Assembly: GCF_964275005.1 (NCBI RefSeq)
Contig: NC_092690.1
Span: forward strand, 7,064,336 to 7,128,335
DNA: 64,000 nucleotides
Direction of reading: 5' to 3'
Source of the DNA: Diadema setosum
Lineage: Eukaryota; Echinodermata; Echinoidea; Diadematoida; Diadematidae
Part shown: positions 9,259 through 21,861 of the stretch, one piece after another
Numbering within the stretch: the first letter of the stretch is position 1
Layout of the letters: each line of letters begins with the position of its first letter
The notes under the pieces: generated by a model
The model's input: only the letters and a program-made list of their open reading frames with translations
What the model was told of the DNA's origin: nothing
The model's database searches: none
Translations under genes and position numbers: made by a program

Positions 9259-12118
9259 CAGCGAGTTGGATATGTGTGTATATTGGAATTTAAGTGAAAT
9301 ATATCATGAAATAAAGAGGGAAGTTGATTTGTTGCGTACTTGTACATGAATATACCTGTTTGTAAAATGTAGATGTCCTGAAGCTTCAAAGTATGCAAAC
9401 GATGAAATGAAGTATCTGTATGAGATAGATTTGTGGAATTAGTAATAATGTGAATAGCGCGCTTTTGGAGTAAATACAATGAATTCAGTTTAGTAATTCT
9501 ACAATTTCCCCGTACAATATTTGAAGACAATATATGAGGCAAAATTAAAGAATTATATAGATAATCAGGGATGGTTCCGATAAAAGATTTGTTAACTCCC
9601 AGAGTACGCCAATATTTCTTGATAGGGTCATTTGTAGACAGGATATATGTTCGTTCCATGTCAAATGAGAATCGATTGTAATGACTAAAAATCTAATAAT
9701 CTGCTTCTCGCAAAGAGAAAACCCATCAATTGATATATTTGACATTAAAATCCTGTGAGTAGGGTTTTCTAAAATGAACGAAATTTGTCTTGTTAACATT
9801 CAAAGATAACTTGTTTGATTTAAACCAATACGATATATTTAATAATTCAGCGTTCAAAGGATGAACAAGGGTCCCTATATCATGATCTGATGTAATAAAG
9901 TATGCACCATCAGCAAAAAATATAAAATTCAAAGATGAAGAAGAATTTATGATATCACTTATATAAATGTTAAACAACATAGGCCCTAAAATGGAGCCTT
10001 GAAGTACCCCATATTTAATATCAAGTTTTTTTTGTTGTTTTTTTTTTTCTGTGATTCATAAGACTGAAAACTAACATATACTGTTGACGGTTTTGCAAAT
10101 AATTTGTAAATCAGAGCACAGCGTGAGCTCGTACTCCATACGTATTAAGTTTTTGAATCAATATTTCATGGTCGATGGTGTCGAATGCTTTCGACAAATC
10201 CATATATATACCTATAACATGCTCCTTATCAGCAAAAGCTTCAATTACTTTATCACATATGTGAGCGAATTCATAATCAATTGAATATCCACTTCTGAAT
10301 CAAAATTGATTGGGTATCAATGAATTATTGGTTTTTAAAAACCAATGTAACCTTTTATCAACTATTTTTTCAAGAACTTTGGATATACTTGGTAATAATG
10401 ATATTGGTCTACAATTCCTCAATGATTTAGAGTCATCTTTTTTTATAAAAAAAAAAGTAATAACATTTGCAAGTTTAAAAGAGTTCGGAAAATGCCTGTT
10501 CAAGGAGACATATTATATTCATGAGTAAGGGGGTTTGCAATGTAAAAAATTATTTGTTTCAATAAATGAACACTAAGACTATCATGCCCTCTCGATTTAG
10601 TTGTTTTCAGATTTTCGACAACATTGATTATTTCACGATCATTGGTAGGCGTGAGAAATAATGAACTTTCACAAGGATTGGGTAAATAATCAGTAAAATG
10701 TGTATTACATGAATTTATGTTAGATGCTAAACCAGGACCAACATTTTTTTCAAAATAATCATTAAATGAGTTGGCAACTGTGGTAAAATCAGTAATTTCC
10801 TCATTGTCAATGATGACAAAGTTGGTAGTTTCTATTACCGTCTTTCCCATAAGAGCATTGACAGTTTTCCACAATGAAAAAAGATTATCCTTATTTTTTT
10901 TTTCTATATTAGTTGAATGATACAATTTTCGGGACAATCTTATTGCTGATGTTAAATGATTTCTATGTTTCCGATATTTCATAGATAAATGATTATTTTG
11001 ATTCTGTATTGCTTGCTTATATAACTTATTACGGGTTGATATCGACCGTATAATACCTTTGGTAATACAGGGTTGTCTATTTTTCTTTAAAGGTTTCCAT
11101 TTAACCAAAGGAATATTTTCTGGTAATAATACAATAACCTGCTGATATATATTTCATAAGCAATATCAGCATCGCTTTCATCAAACTGATACATCGCCGC
11201 ATTCTTCCTGCGCTAAATCAAATATCAAAGAATTAATGTTAATTTCTGTTTCCTTGTAATACAATTTAGAGTTTTTAATTTTTAAAATGTTTTTTTTAAT
11301 TAAAAAAAAAACTATTATTGATGGTGAACAGGTAAATGATCGGATATATCATAATAAAATATACCATTTGTAAATTCTGTGTTTATTACATTTGAAAATA
11401 TGTTACCATTAAGAGTTTTTGATGTACTAAAAATTCTACTTGAGTTACTGATAAGTGGTTGAAATGAGAAAGTTGCTAATAAACTTAACAACTGCATTGT
11501 ATGATTATCAGTATTATTGAAAAGATCGATATTAAAATGTCCCATTATAAAACTGTCTTTCTTTTCCTCAGAAATAGTACTCAAAATTTGATTAAAACTT
11601 TCTAAAAAACAATATTAATTCTTGGGGACCTACATATATCCTATTATTATATTTTTTGCTTTACTGTTCAAAATTTCAACAAAAATATCTTCAGTACTCT
11701 CGATATGTAAATCATGCCTGACTTTAATATCAATGTTATTTGTAATGTAGAAAGCAACCCCAACTCCCTTACCCAAGTAACGATCAGAACGATACATTCG
11801 ATAATGCTCTAAATAGAATATTGGTGGTGAATTTGTATTAAAAGCCAAGTTTCTGATATACCAATTATACAAAATTGAAAATTTTGTAAAGATTAAATTT
11901 TGTAAAGATGAAGAAAATGATTCTATAGAATCAAAATTCTTATTCAAACTTCTGGCATTGATATCAAGAAGACTAAACAAATCAAAAGATGATTGAAATT
12001 TATTTTGTTTTATATTATATTTTGTCCGGAATATGCGGGAAGAATGAATGGGGGGAAAGACTACTACAGTGTTTGGCAGTCTGCCAGGGGTACCAAAATG
12101 GGTAATTATGTACAGCAA
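9090..12118 (-). pseudogene. CR1-like LINE ORF2, inactivated (endonuclease plus RT)
   Basis: Minus-strand blocks run in ORF2 order: endonuclease start (LDINARSLNKNFDSI, 12118-11630), endonuclease end (GHFNIDLFNNT and YYDISDHLPVH, 11584-11315), linker (11108-10500), RT with NCRPISLLPSISKVLEK (10503-10300), MDLSKAFDTIDHEIL (near 10150-10210), GVLQGSILGPMLFNIYISD (near 9945-10010), then FFADGAYFI near 9904-9925, SNKLSLNVNKTNF, and the C-terminal LQKRAIHIITNS and GPDVWNNLPDE. At least four frame breaks interrupt it. The catalytic motif C, normally F/YADD, reads FADG, so the second metal-binding Asp is lost. No ORF1 was found upstream. It is 3'-complete through the duplicated segment. Confidence 0.85.
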
Positions 12119-13350
12119 ATATTATCTTAATAATTAGTTTTTGTATCTTTAAAGAACCATAAAGGAATTGCGAAGAGAATCACAATACATACAGACAGAT
12201 GTACCTTTATCAACCAAGTCTATATCAAAGACAATAACTATGTAACGCGAATGCCTGTAAAATCATCCATGTACTTTATGTAAACCAATGATACAATATG
12301 AGCAAGAGCTTTAAGTACTCTCAGACAAGGATCATGAATGTATAATACTAATAACGCTGTCGACGCAATGCAGTGAAGTGGTAAGTGTTCATAAAAAGTA
12401 AAGTAACATAATGATTAGTCAAGTTTAGGAGCTGTCACATTACTCTCGATCAGAGGACTGATCACAGTAGAGCAGCATGCATGGTAAAAACAAAAACTGT
12501 TTCATTACTAACGATTTGAGGGGTAAATAAAAGAAGTGAAACTAAGTTGTATGTGAGTGCGTGGAAACTTCAAAATAACAGGCAGGTTATCACCTGAGAA
12601 TCGGTTTTTCGCCAGTGTGATTGAGCAAGAAGATAACAGTAGCAGTGACATTGGTGTAAAGAAATCAAGCTGGTATAAAAATCTCAGCTCTGGAGAGGTA
12701 CAAAAGAATGGAGATTAACAGCAAATAACTTTGTGTGTATTACTGAAATTACTGTGAGCTATTACCGAACCAAAGGAGCTAACAGTAAACAGCTTAATAC
12801 TGTTAATGAACTTAGAGAAACTTGGTGAGCTTAAAGTCATTGGACAAGGGTCATCGTACTGGACTAAATTTCTGTGCATACTTTTTATTGACTTCCAAAA
12901 GATAGTTTTATCAAATTTATGGCAGTTAAACCAAATTAGTGTATGCAGCAGCAGGGATAGGATAAATACGCTGACACACTCATACACAAACATGCTGTCT
13001 TTATACACTGTGAAAGTGCTAGTTGTTTTATTACACTCTCTTAATAGAGGGACACAAAAAGAAATGGAACAGAACCTGGCTGCTCATATTTTCGTATATA
13101 ATGTCGAATGACGATCGAGTTGTCGCCTTAGGATCGGAATGTTGCTACGTGACATTAAACAACGTACTGAGTTGAATTCTCCAATAAAACCTGGAAGACA
13201 AAGAGTCATTAACCGTGAGCCAGAAAAAGATATGATATAACATCTGACGTGTTCACATTACCCTGTCATTCAACATTTGGCTAAATGGATGTTTGTAAAT
13301 ACTAAGATGGAATAAAACACTAAGACACTCTCGTTCAAACGTCTTGAGAC
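12119..13350. other. Unassigned AT-rich sequence
   Basis: Open frames of about 100 codons at 12715-13111 on both strands have no recognisable domain and overlap each other. No RNA gene or repeat family was recognised. Confidence 0.4.
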
Positions 13351-13353
13351 AAT

Positions 13354-13473
13354 GATGGGGACAGTGGCAGTGATGGTAACGGAGACAGTGATAGTGAGAG
13401 GAATGGACGGCGTATCGTTGTTTTTGTTTGTTTGTTTGTTTGCTTGCTTGATTTTTTGTTTGTTTGTTTTTAA
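13354..13473 (+). other. Small acidic repeat plus TTTG run, echo of 6138-6506
   Basis: An open frame reads DGDSGSDGNGDSDSERNGRR and then a hydrophobic run encoded by (TTTG)n, ending at TAA 13471-13473. The DNA core (GACAGTGATGG, GGAGACAGTGAT) is shared with 6138-6506, and there too the acidic part is followed by a TTTG-rich hydrophobic stretch. It could be a diverged copy or simple-sequence convergence. No start codon or splice context was identified. Confidence 0.25.
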
Positions 13474-13689
13474 AACGCGTGCCTATGAGGAACTGAACAA
13501 AATGAATGAAAAGACACTATTAAAGTGATAATTACACAATAAATACATAAAGTAGCAGACAGAAAATTTCACAGTATGTATCACGGAAACTCCACTATCG
13601 AAAAGACTGAACATGTCAAAATTTAAAATCTGAGTAGGGATATACGACTGTTCCGATGACTACACACGATATGATACCCTGCATCAATT

Positions 13690-13746
<57 letters not shown>

Positions 13747-13761
13747 GGTATATATATATAA
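13690..13761. repeat. (TA)n microsatellite
   Basis: TA dinucleotide tract of about 70 bp with a central ATTA interruption, directly left of the degenerate MITE B copy. Confidence 0.95.
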
Positions 13762-13764
13762 AAG

Positions 13765-14335
13765 CATCCAGATACAGAATTTTTTCTTTTGGAGGATTCT
13801 GAAAGAACAGATTCTAAGGTTTGAATGATGTATAAATCAATGCTAATAGGCATTCCTAGCCCATGTAAGTAAGGAGGGAAAGTCAGACATTCTGGGAAAG
13901 TGTTTACTGAGAAAACAGGCACTGAAGTGTGGGTCTATTCAAGTACTTAATCTCACCGCACCGTACTGTGATCTGTACAGTTATTGTGGGGAAAAACAGA
14001 ATGTGAAATTCTGTACCAACTACAATGAAGAGTTTTCATATTAAACAGATTTTTTTTTTCACTTTCATCGTTTGTGTTGAAATTTTCATCCATGACTGAT
14101 GCAGACTTTAAACGAAATAGCATTATCTTTTCAAAAGATAGTAGAGTCGAAGTAGGAGGGTGAAACGGTCTCTTAGAAATGATGAGAGACCTCGAGGAAA
14201 TCCTTATTCACACTTGTTATTATAAAGGAAAAATGTTCTATAAAAACTGGATAAAAGAGCCATATCCAATTCATATCGTAATCAAAAAGTTGATAATTCT
14301 GTAAAAGAACAATTATTACTCTTCCAGAAAACATA
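13765..14335 (+). mobile_element. MITE family B, ancient diverged copy
   Basis: Colinear with 18540-19235 in the same orientation: GGATTCTGAAAGAACAGATT followed by GAATGATGTATAA, then CTGAGAAAACAGGCACTGAAG and TCTATTCAAG-ACTTAATCT, and later TATC-TTTCAAAAG-TA-TAGAGT. Identity is modest and the terminal inverted repeats are no longer visible, so this is the oldest of three copies. Non-coding. Confidence 0.6.
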
Positions 14336-14390
14336 GCCAATTTTTTCTATGATCTTTGAAGGAGGTGGTTTGCATGGTGATGTCAATAAT

Positions 14391-14702
14391 GGATATTGGG
14401 TTTGCGGTTCACCATGTGCTAGTCCTGAAAAGGACTGTTTTTAAAGAGGAGACATGACCTTATTGATGACGAAGAATCAAGAAAGAGAGTGATTGAGAGT
14501 AAAAGTATTCTTTCTTGAAAATGTGAGAGTCCTGAAAGGAACAGTGAACTAGAGGAGAGTAAGGAGAGCGAAGAGAGAGAGAGAGAGGACGACGTTCCGG
14601 ACAGCTTGACTGTTCGTCCTCTCCTCTTCAATTATTTTCCATCTCTTCTTCAAACAGTCCTTGTCAGGACTAACACATGGTGAACCGCAAACCGAATATC
14701 CG
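14391..14702. mobile_element. Short inverted-repeat element, ~50-bp ends
   Basis: GGATATTGGGTTTGCGGTTC at 14391-14410, continuing through ACCATGTG and AGTCCTGAAAAGGACTG, is mirrored at 14652-14702 (CAGTCCTTGTCAGGACT, CACATGGTGAACCGCAAACC, GAATATCC). The inverted ends are about 50 bp with few mismatches. The 210-bp centre is purine-rich (GAGAGTAAGGAGAGCG and a GAGA run) and has no credible coding sequence. A MITE-like or foldback element. Confidence 0.75.
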
Positions 14703-16207
14703 TTAGACATTTTCTTTTTCTTTATTGAAGATTAACTAGGTTTATCCACTGCACCTATTTTGAGTCCTCAAGAAAGACAAGGGTGGGAAACCTTTGTTGG
14801 TATTGTGATGCAGTACCACCACATATGCAGTGCGAGGATGTAAACTCGTAATCAACAATAGACTTACATAATTATATTTATACGGTAGTGTAGAAACATA
14901 TAACATGCGTATTTCATAAGTTTTTCCTCTCACGGCGCCAAAATTGTGGGATTTGTTTGTTTGTTTGTTTGTTTGTTTATCTATTTTTTCGTCCGCACAT
15001 GCCTCTTGTCTTGTTGCGCAGTCCTCTCCATGTAGTCAAGCGTGTTAAAACACGTATACCATCCTGTTTGCAAGGTAAGCCATGTCTCTTGCTAAAAGGA
15101 GAAAACGCAAACAGAAAAACACTCATAGGTGGTGTTGTGAGCGTTTCAGTAACTGGTTGTTCGTTTTTGTCTGTTTGTTTGTTTGTTTGTTACGGAGAAA
15201 CGCTAAATATCCTCTGACTATCAAAGTTGATAGCAATGAAATGTTCGCCATGTGTAGATTTCTTTATCTCGAGTGCAACGTGTTTATAACAGGACTGTTT
15301 CATGAGTATAGCAGGAGTATCCTCCAATTTCCCCATTACAAGTAAGTTATGGATTTTTGGAGTAGTATATTCAGATCTGCAATTACTCTTTGTTTCCTGT
15401 TTTATTTACCAACACTAATCAAATGCAAGGCAATTTCTAATTACATTTAGACTTTAGAAATGTCATTTCCAAATTATAAATACACAGTCAACGGCTCCTG
15501 TAACTACATATAATGGCTTTGGATGAGCAAATACTGCAATTGCATTATAGTCTTTTGTTCATATGTTCTGACTGTAAATGTTGAATTGAGATTGGTATTC
15601 ATTAACATGCAGATGAAAAATAGTCAATTGTGTAAAATGTCTATTCGTTTTGTACATAGTGCATATCATTCTGTCCCTTCGCTCAACGGACAGAACTCAC
15701 CATTGGTGAACCGTTTCTGTCAGTTTCCTTGAAGAACCAGATGTCTTGTAACTGAATAACTAAGAAATACTCAATGAAAGCCTTTGAAAGGAATTATAGG
15801 ACTTTCTCTCTCCATTTTGGGCGTAGTAAATTGTAATTCCTCTGTAGAACCATACTTCATGACGTTGTACAGTATTTCGATGTAGTATAAGCTAAATATA
15901 TGTAGGATGCTAAGGTATTCATGCCCTTCTCTTGACCCTGTACAGAAGGAGAGTAATCATTGTTGTCTATTTTTATTTCATGAAGTAAACTGACGTCGTT
16001 TTCACGATGTGTTTCATAGCAAGCTAGGAGTTAGCATGTGATTAGAACATGTAGAATATAAACTCCTCTGTAAAAATGATGATTTTTATTTATATGATAT
16101 GATATGTAGAGAAGGTGTTTTTACTTATATTTGACGTAAATAACGATGGAATAATCAGCAACGTTTAACTTGTTTACACTGGAATATTGTGAATGATATT
16201 TGTGTAT
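14703..16207. other. Unassigned sequence with TTTG runs
   Basis: Contains (TTTG)n tracts at about 14956-14980 and 15167-15190. An 86-87-codon overlapping pair of open frames there is driven by these tracts. No gene or element was recognised. Confidence 0.4.
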
Positions 16208-16438
16208 GAAGAGTTTGTTTGCAAAAACCGATAAGTCCATATTTGCCAAATGGAGATATTTGCGATTAAAGGTCAAGAAAAATAAAGAGAATAATAAGAA
16301 AATTGTTGCTTCTTTTGACCATAACTTCAAAAATATACCTTTATATGTAGTGACCAATATTATTTTGTACTTTCTGACAGAGATCGTACTTCAAAATCTT
16401 CAAAAATGGACTTATCGGTTTTTGCAAATAAACCCTTC
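16208..16438 (+). mobile_element. MITE family A, forward copy
   Basis: GAAGAGTTTGTTTGCAAAAA starts it and TTTTTGCAAATAAACCCTTC ends it. The interior is about 90% alike by eye to 46996-47242, with a deletion of roughly 25 bp where that copy has ATCATTTAAAAGG. Flanks are TGTAT and ATATG. Non-coding. Confidence 0.85.
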
Positions 16439-18539
16439 ATATGATTGATGTCATATTGTGTCATTCAATTATGAACTCGAAAGTCCAACAGACTACTCGT
16501 TATTATGATGTACTTGATGTTATTAATTTAGAGCCATTGTTACTGATAACAATGTTTTATTGTTTTTGTTTATCTTTCGACTTTGAACTGAATACCCTTA
16601 AACACAACCGTGTTTGATGGTGTACATAAAGTCTTCAAATACGTCGATACGGAGGATGCTGTTTTTGTCATCACACAACTGTAAATACTCAAGTTTTAAC
16701 AGACTATCATGATTTGAATAGCCATTCATTGTGCCTGATATTACACGACGGACTAAAACGTATCATTCTGACATCTACAATACATCTTCTTATAGCTCCT
16801 TCTCACTTTGTAAGGAGACAAGTCCATATTTCTGTTGCCTTCAATTTGTGCGTGCTTCAGCACACGCCTATTCTTATTATTCTGGGCAATAAGATAATCA
16901 TGAGATAAATGCACGTGCGATGTGTTTAAAAGCTACATTTGTAAAGGTACAGTTGCGTCCTAGGTTTAAACGAATAAGTGATCAGACAGAGTGATAACCA
17001 TGTTTCTGCTACAGAATGTATGTCGACCGTCTGTTGAGTTGGTCTTCTTCAACGAAGCTTTTAACGATATCACACACAAACACGAAAAAAAAACAACAAC
17101 AACAACAACACGCAATTGACTATGACATTTCACGCTGTATTGAGTGTTTGTACAATAGAATGTTCTGATAAGTAGGATACGTATTTATTACTGCAGCACC
17201 AGAAGTGTACTAACTTCAAACAGATTTCACTGGTTGTACATGTGTCTTTTTTTTCGAATACCCCCCCCCCAAAAAAAAGCGTGTTGTAAATGAATAACTA
17301 TGAAAAGTAAAGTGGAAAAACTTTAAAAGGAAATTTTTTTCTTCAGTGTGGTCGTTGTGTGGTCGTTGTACTATACCTTTGAAGAAAAACACAAAAATGA
17401 GGAAAAGAAAAAGAAAAAAGAGGGTTTACATAATGTTCCATGTAGTTAAAACGAAATGTAATGTGTAGAACTATCGATAAAGTTGACATGTCCTTTAGAC
17501 CTCTTGGAGGCTCTACATAGCGCATTTGATAATGCCTTTGTCTCCTTTTGAATGCAGTAAGACACTATGAATAATTTGTTTTCACGGTATGTTTGATACC
17601 AATCTACCAGTAGGAAACAATTTGGAAAGAAACTGTTTGGATTTTTTTTTTTTCGTGCATGATGCTGTTTATCCGTTCTTCATATAAATTGATACGAAGA
17701 ATATTATTCTCTAACAGAATACGATGAGCCATTCATTATTTTGTGGTATATGCGCTGCAATAGAAGCGTGTATATTGACTACTACAATGACTCTCCCTTA
17801 TTCCTTTTCATTTTAGTAGAGAGACGAGTCTATGTGTCACCTGCTGGCGTATGCCTATTTTTTATCATTATCATTTTCTTTGCCATAGGTCCTACAGATC
17901 ATTAATTACCGATTTCATAAAATGTATTTGATAGCTTCATTGGTAAAGCAAAGCATCCTGTAACTAAAAGTATGGCAATCATGTGATCATACAGGCTATA
18001 CTTAGTCGTTATATAAATATCAGAACTTTTAGTTATTTGACTTCCAACATATTTCAGTAATTGTACGATGAGTTTTACGATAATGTATTGATATCAATAT
18101 GATTCGCACGATTAGGTCTTTCCCATTGGTTTGCACATTCTAATCATTTACAGCCATGTGGTCAAGCGACACTAATAGATCTTTGTATATATTATGGTGG
18201 GCTTTGTAGCTACTTTAATAGTAGCAGTCTATCCTTTAAAAAAAAGAAATACCTTGTAAACAAACGCGGCTATCATCTCAGAAGGTGCAAGATTTTGATG
18301 AGAGGAATGTTATGCTAGTATACAAAAATGCAGTAGTAAAATGTTGCTCATCTGTAACATGTAAATGTGAAGCTGTACATTATGTTCGACGTAGGTGTAA
18401 GTGATAATGTTGATATGCACTCGCAAATTATGTGCCTTTCTTACTTTTCGCGTTAAACAAAGCGCAGTCAGTAATTCCTTTCCCTTATCATTTAACAAGT
18501 GTTAATGGAGTAGAGTGTGGCTAATAGTTTTCATTATAT
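16439..18539. other. Unassigned AT-rich sequence
   Basis: Includes an (AAC)n tract near 17090-17110, a C-run at 17259-17270 and scattered A/T runs. No open frame above 65 codons has a recognisable domain. No RNA gene was recognised. Confidence 0.4.
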
Positions 18540-19235
18540 GTGACACTGCACCTCAAAACAAACAAAAAGTCGCCAGGCATGAATTTTTAGTTAAGACCAT
18601 ATTCTGAAAGAGCAGACTGTAAGCTTTAAAATGATGTATAACTCAAATCAAATGGACTCTCCTAACCTATGTAAATATTGAAAAGAAAGCACAAACTCGG
18701 GAAAGAGGTGAACTGAGAAAAGAGGCTCTGAAGTACAGTGTCTATTCAAGCGCTTAATCTTTACCAAACCGTGCTGGCTGTGCAATGAATGGGACAAAAA
18801 ACAGGAAGTAAGCCACCAGAGTAAGAACAATGAAGGATTTATCAAATTAATTTGAAATTAGGCATGCCTCATTAACACATTCTGTTCATAATCAATGCCA
18901 ACTCTCAAAGCAGTAGCACTATCCTTTCAAAAGTTATTAGAGTTGAAAGTGAAGAGTGTGGACAAGTTTTTTTTTTTTCAGAAATGAAAAGGGGACTCTA
19001 AAGACACACGTAATCACACTATTCTACAAAAAATTTTTCGAGATAAACTGCTAAAAAAACACACTTTCCTGCCCGTTTTATGATACCAAATTTTAGCATA
19101 ATGTAAAAGAAAACTTGTTCTTTCAGAAAATATGAAAAAGTCAAGTTCGGCTAGGTTGACCCATTTCACTTTTTTTCAGTCCTCACGCAAAAGCAGTGTG
19201 TGCGACTTTATGTTCGTTTTGAGGTGCACGGTCAC
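18540..19235 (+). mobile_element. MITE family B, full copy
   Basis: Terminal inverted repeats of about 33 bp: GTGACACTGCACCTCAAAAC, then AAACAAAAAGTCGC, at the left; GCGACTTTATGTTCGTTTTG, then AGGTGCACGGTCAC, at the right. It is 696 bp and non-coding. The same family occurs inverted at 37482-38153 and as an old copy at 13765-14335. The flanks (ATAT before, ATAT after) suggest AT-rich target preference. Confidence 0.85.
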
Positions 19236-19603
19236 ATATGTTTAATAGCAATTTAGCAGTGACCATACTATTAATACATATTGCTTTAATGATGTTTTCA
19301 ATTGTGTTTGAGAATAATGATACAAGAATCGGCCGCGTTTCACTTCTTTTTACCGTAGAAGGTTTTTAATCATATTTTGTTATTTATGATGGGTGACGTA
19401 TTATTATCATTTAATTGTCAAGTCAAATTCAGACAAACTGGTTTGATTTTATAATGTACTTTATATTAAATGTAGTTGTTAATAATAACAACCCTTTACT
19501 CTCTTCCTTTTCATTTATTTTTTTTTTACCCAAGCGTGTTCAATACTTCGTTGCTATTACTCTTTTTCTTGGTCTCCGCGCGCCTTCCCGTAAGTCGTCG
19601 GCG
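19236..19603. other. Unassigned AT-rich spacer
   Basis: Nothing recognised between MITE B and the palindromic repeat of family C. Confidence 0.4.
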
Positions 19604-19882
19604 TTTTCACGAACTGACGCTATTTCGATTTTGGTCACAATTTTCAAAATCGAGATATTGGTACCAAATGAAAGTGCTTTCAAAACTCTACCAAATCCCA
19701 AAATTTTAGATCACAAAATTAATTATTCTTAATTTTATCAAAGAAAGAAAAAAACGACGGTACTCGAAATATCGAGAAATTGAGAAAAAGGAGTTTCACG
19801 AACCGACGCACGAAAGATACGCCGGTTCGTAAAACCCGAATTGCTACGGTGAAGAGCAATGCGGGTTTTACGAACCGTCGCA
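19604..19882 (+). repeat. Palindromic repeat family C (ACGAACCGACGC motif)
   Basis: Contains ACGAACTGACGC at 19609-19620, ACGAACCGACGC at 19798-19809, the inverse GCCGGTTCGTA at 19820-19830 and TACGAACCGTCGC at 19869-19881. The last two are arms of a hairpin (GTTCGTAAAACCCG against CGGGTTTTACGAAC) with a loop of about 20 nt. The left end continues CTATTTCG. A related reversed copy is at 26460-26843. It is a non-coding, probably non-autonomous element with a subterminal hairpin. Confidence 0.65.
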
Positions 19883-21861
19883 GTTGCATTACTTTGAGCT
19901 TTGTTCAACTTACTGGCCTAGAATTAGGTTTTGGCCCTAATCCAGATCTCAGAGTGAGAACCAAACCTTCTGAAAGATGAATGACGGCCTAAGCCAGCCC
20001 ACTGTCCACGAGTGAAGTGAATGGTAAGCTATAATCCTATTAAAATCATGCTCAAAATAACAGTTTCAGTTGGACTACCATAACCATTAAGTGCAGTAGT
20101 GTGTAGTCCCATGTATTCAATCGCGTGATGCTTATGAAGCCTAGTCTGTAAACGCCATCCAATTTCAAATTAGATCCCAAATCATATTATTTATTGTTTC
20201 TTTTCAACTTATGTCGTTACTTCTGAGACTACTGAGTACTGTAGTCGTAACGTCTGTGTGCAAGACATGCAGATTGCAAGATTTCAAAGTCTCGAAGACA
20301 CTAAAAGCCTTGACTTTTGAGTTGAAAATGAAATCATGAGATTGACAAAGTAGGCGTACTAAACTAAAAAAAAAAAAATAAAAAGTCTAACAGTAAAACT
20401 CAAAGGAAGAGTAAAGAATAAAGTTAGACATGTTAGACTTTTACTTTCAAGTCTAACTATTAAGTCTAAGTTAAGACTTTACTTGTAATACCAGTTACTA
20501 AAACTAAGATCAGCTGAAGTCTAAGACCAAGTCAAATTAACACAGTTCAGAGCCATACCGGTAGTCTAGCTCTAGATCTACATCTAGACTAGTGGTAATA
20601 GTAGGTAGAGTCCACCCATTTTTTCCCCCAATCTTTACTGGTCCATTCCTGAAAAAGTTACTGGTCAGTGTCCAACAGTGATTTTTCCTGGTCAGGGACC
20701 GTCGGACCAGTGCCAGTGTGCAGCGTTGGTGTAGATGTCATCTATGACAGTATGTGGTCTAGTGATACTACCTAAACACTACGAGTACTCTACAGGTTAG
20801 GTGGCTTTCCTGTACAGTGCAGTGTTAAAGTATACTTGTGAATTCAGCCCTAGTACCGTACTATGTGTAGTGTATGTCTAACGTTAGTTCGAGTGGATTA
20901 CCTAAGCACAGCGGTGGGGCTTTTTTCCCCTAAAACTTGTGAATGTGGCCCAACCAAATGGCGTTTATATATTTACGCTTGACTGATAGTGATACAGTGG
21001 CGCTGTCGATTTCCACAGCAGCTATTGTCCTTTCTTCTTTCCTTTTTTCCCTTTGTTCTTTCACTCTTTTTATTCTTGGAATCGAAGGACTTCCTAAGAA
21101 ATGTCCCTCGACTGATTTAACCAGGACTCTTGAGTCCTGGTAAACCTAACCTTACCGAGTAACCGTTAACGTTTGTTAGGCCTAACATAACAGTAACACT
21201 GACTTAGCCCTGTATTGACTTTGTCTTTGGCCGACTTACTGAGATGGCGAGTCTCACTCTTTAACGTTAGTCTAAACGTAGTCGCTAGATCTGTCAGTGT
21301 CAGTGTCACCGGTTATTGTATATGGTGCCATCTCTAACGTACTTTAACAAGTTGATGTTAGTTATCTATGTCAACTTACTGATTTAGTAATAGTGGTACT
21401 GTCATCCTGTTGGACATCGCCGAAATATCATCCGTGACGTGTTAATTTCATGTCACAAAGACAAAAGTTGCCAAGATCTAATAGTATTAGATGTCTAGAT
21501 TTAGATGTAGTCTAGAACTAAGTAATATGAAATCTGTGTAACTTAAAAGTGAAAGGTCTAGACTTCACTTAGTCTATAATTAGACCAGACATTCATGAGG
21601 CAAAGGCCTATTTAGTAGATCTATTCTCATTCTATTTTAATGTCAATTCCTGCTAACTCGCCACGTGTTATTCCTAAGGCCAAGGACTTCCGGGTTAGTG
21701 ATTTTTTTTTTGATAAATACCAAACAGCAGACGTGTTTCATTTGCATTCTTGCACAGACTTCATGAAAATATGTGCAGTATCAAAGAAATATGATGCACA
21801 TGACAATGCCACTGTTTTATAGGTGAATGGTTAATACCTTTAAAAGCTGAATGATAATGTA
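19883..21861. other. Unassigned sequence rich in GTCTAA/CTAGA
   Basis: Many short GTCTAA, AGACTT and CTAGATCTA runs occur (20380-20600 and 21470-21580). Open frames at 20943-21143 and 21640-21822 (60-66 codons) lack recognised domains. This unique-looking block could hold exons of a host gene, but none can be proven from sequence alone. Confidence 0.35.

Noticed and set aside
12715..13111. Overlapping ~100-codon frames on both strands
   Set aside because: No recognised domain on either strand and no supporting context.
14391..14702. Histone-type 3' stem loop suggested by AGTCCTGAAAAGGACT
   Set aside because: The motif is part of a 50-bp inverted repeat and no histone coding sequence is near.
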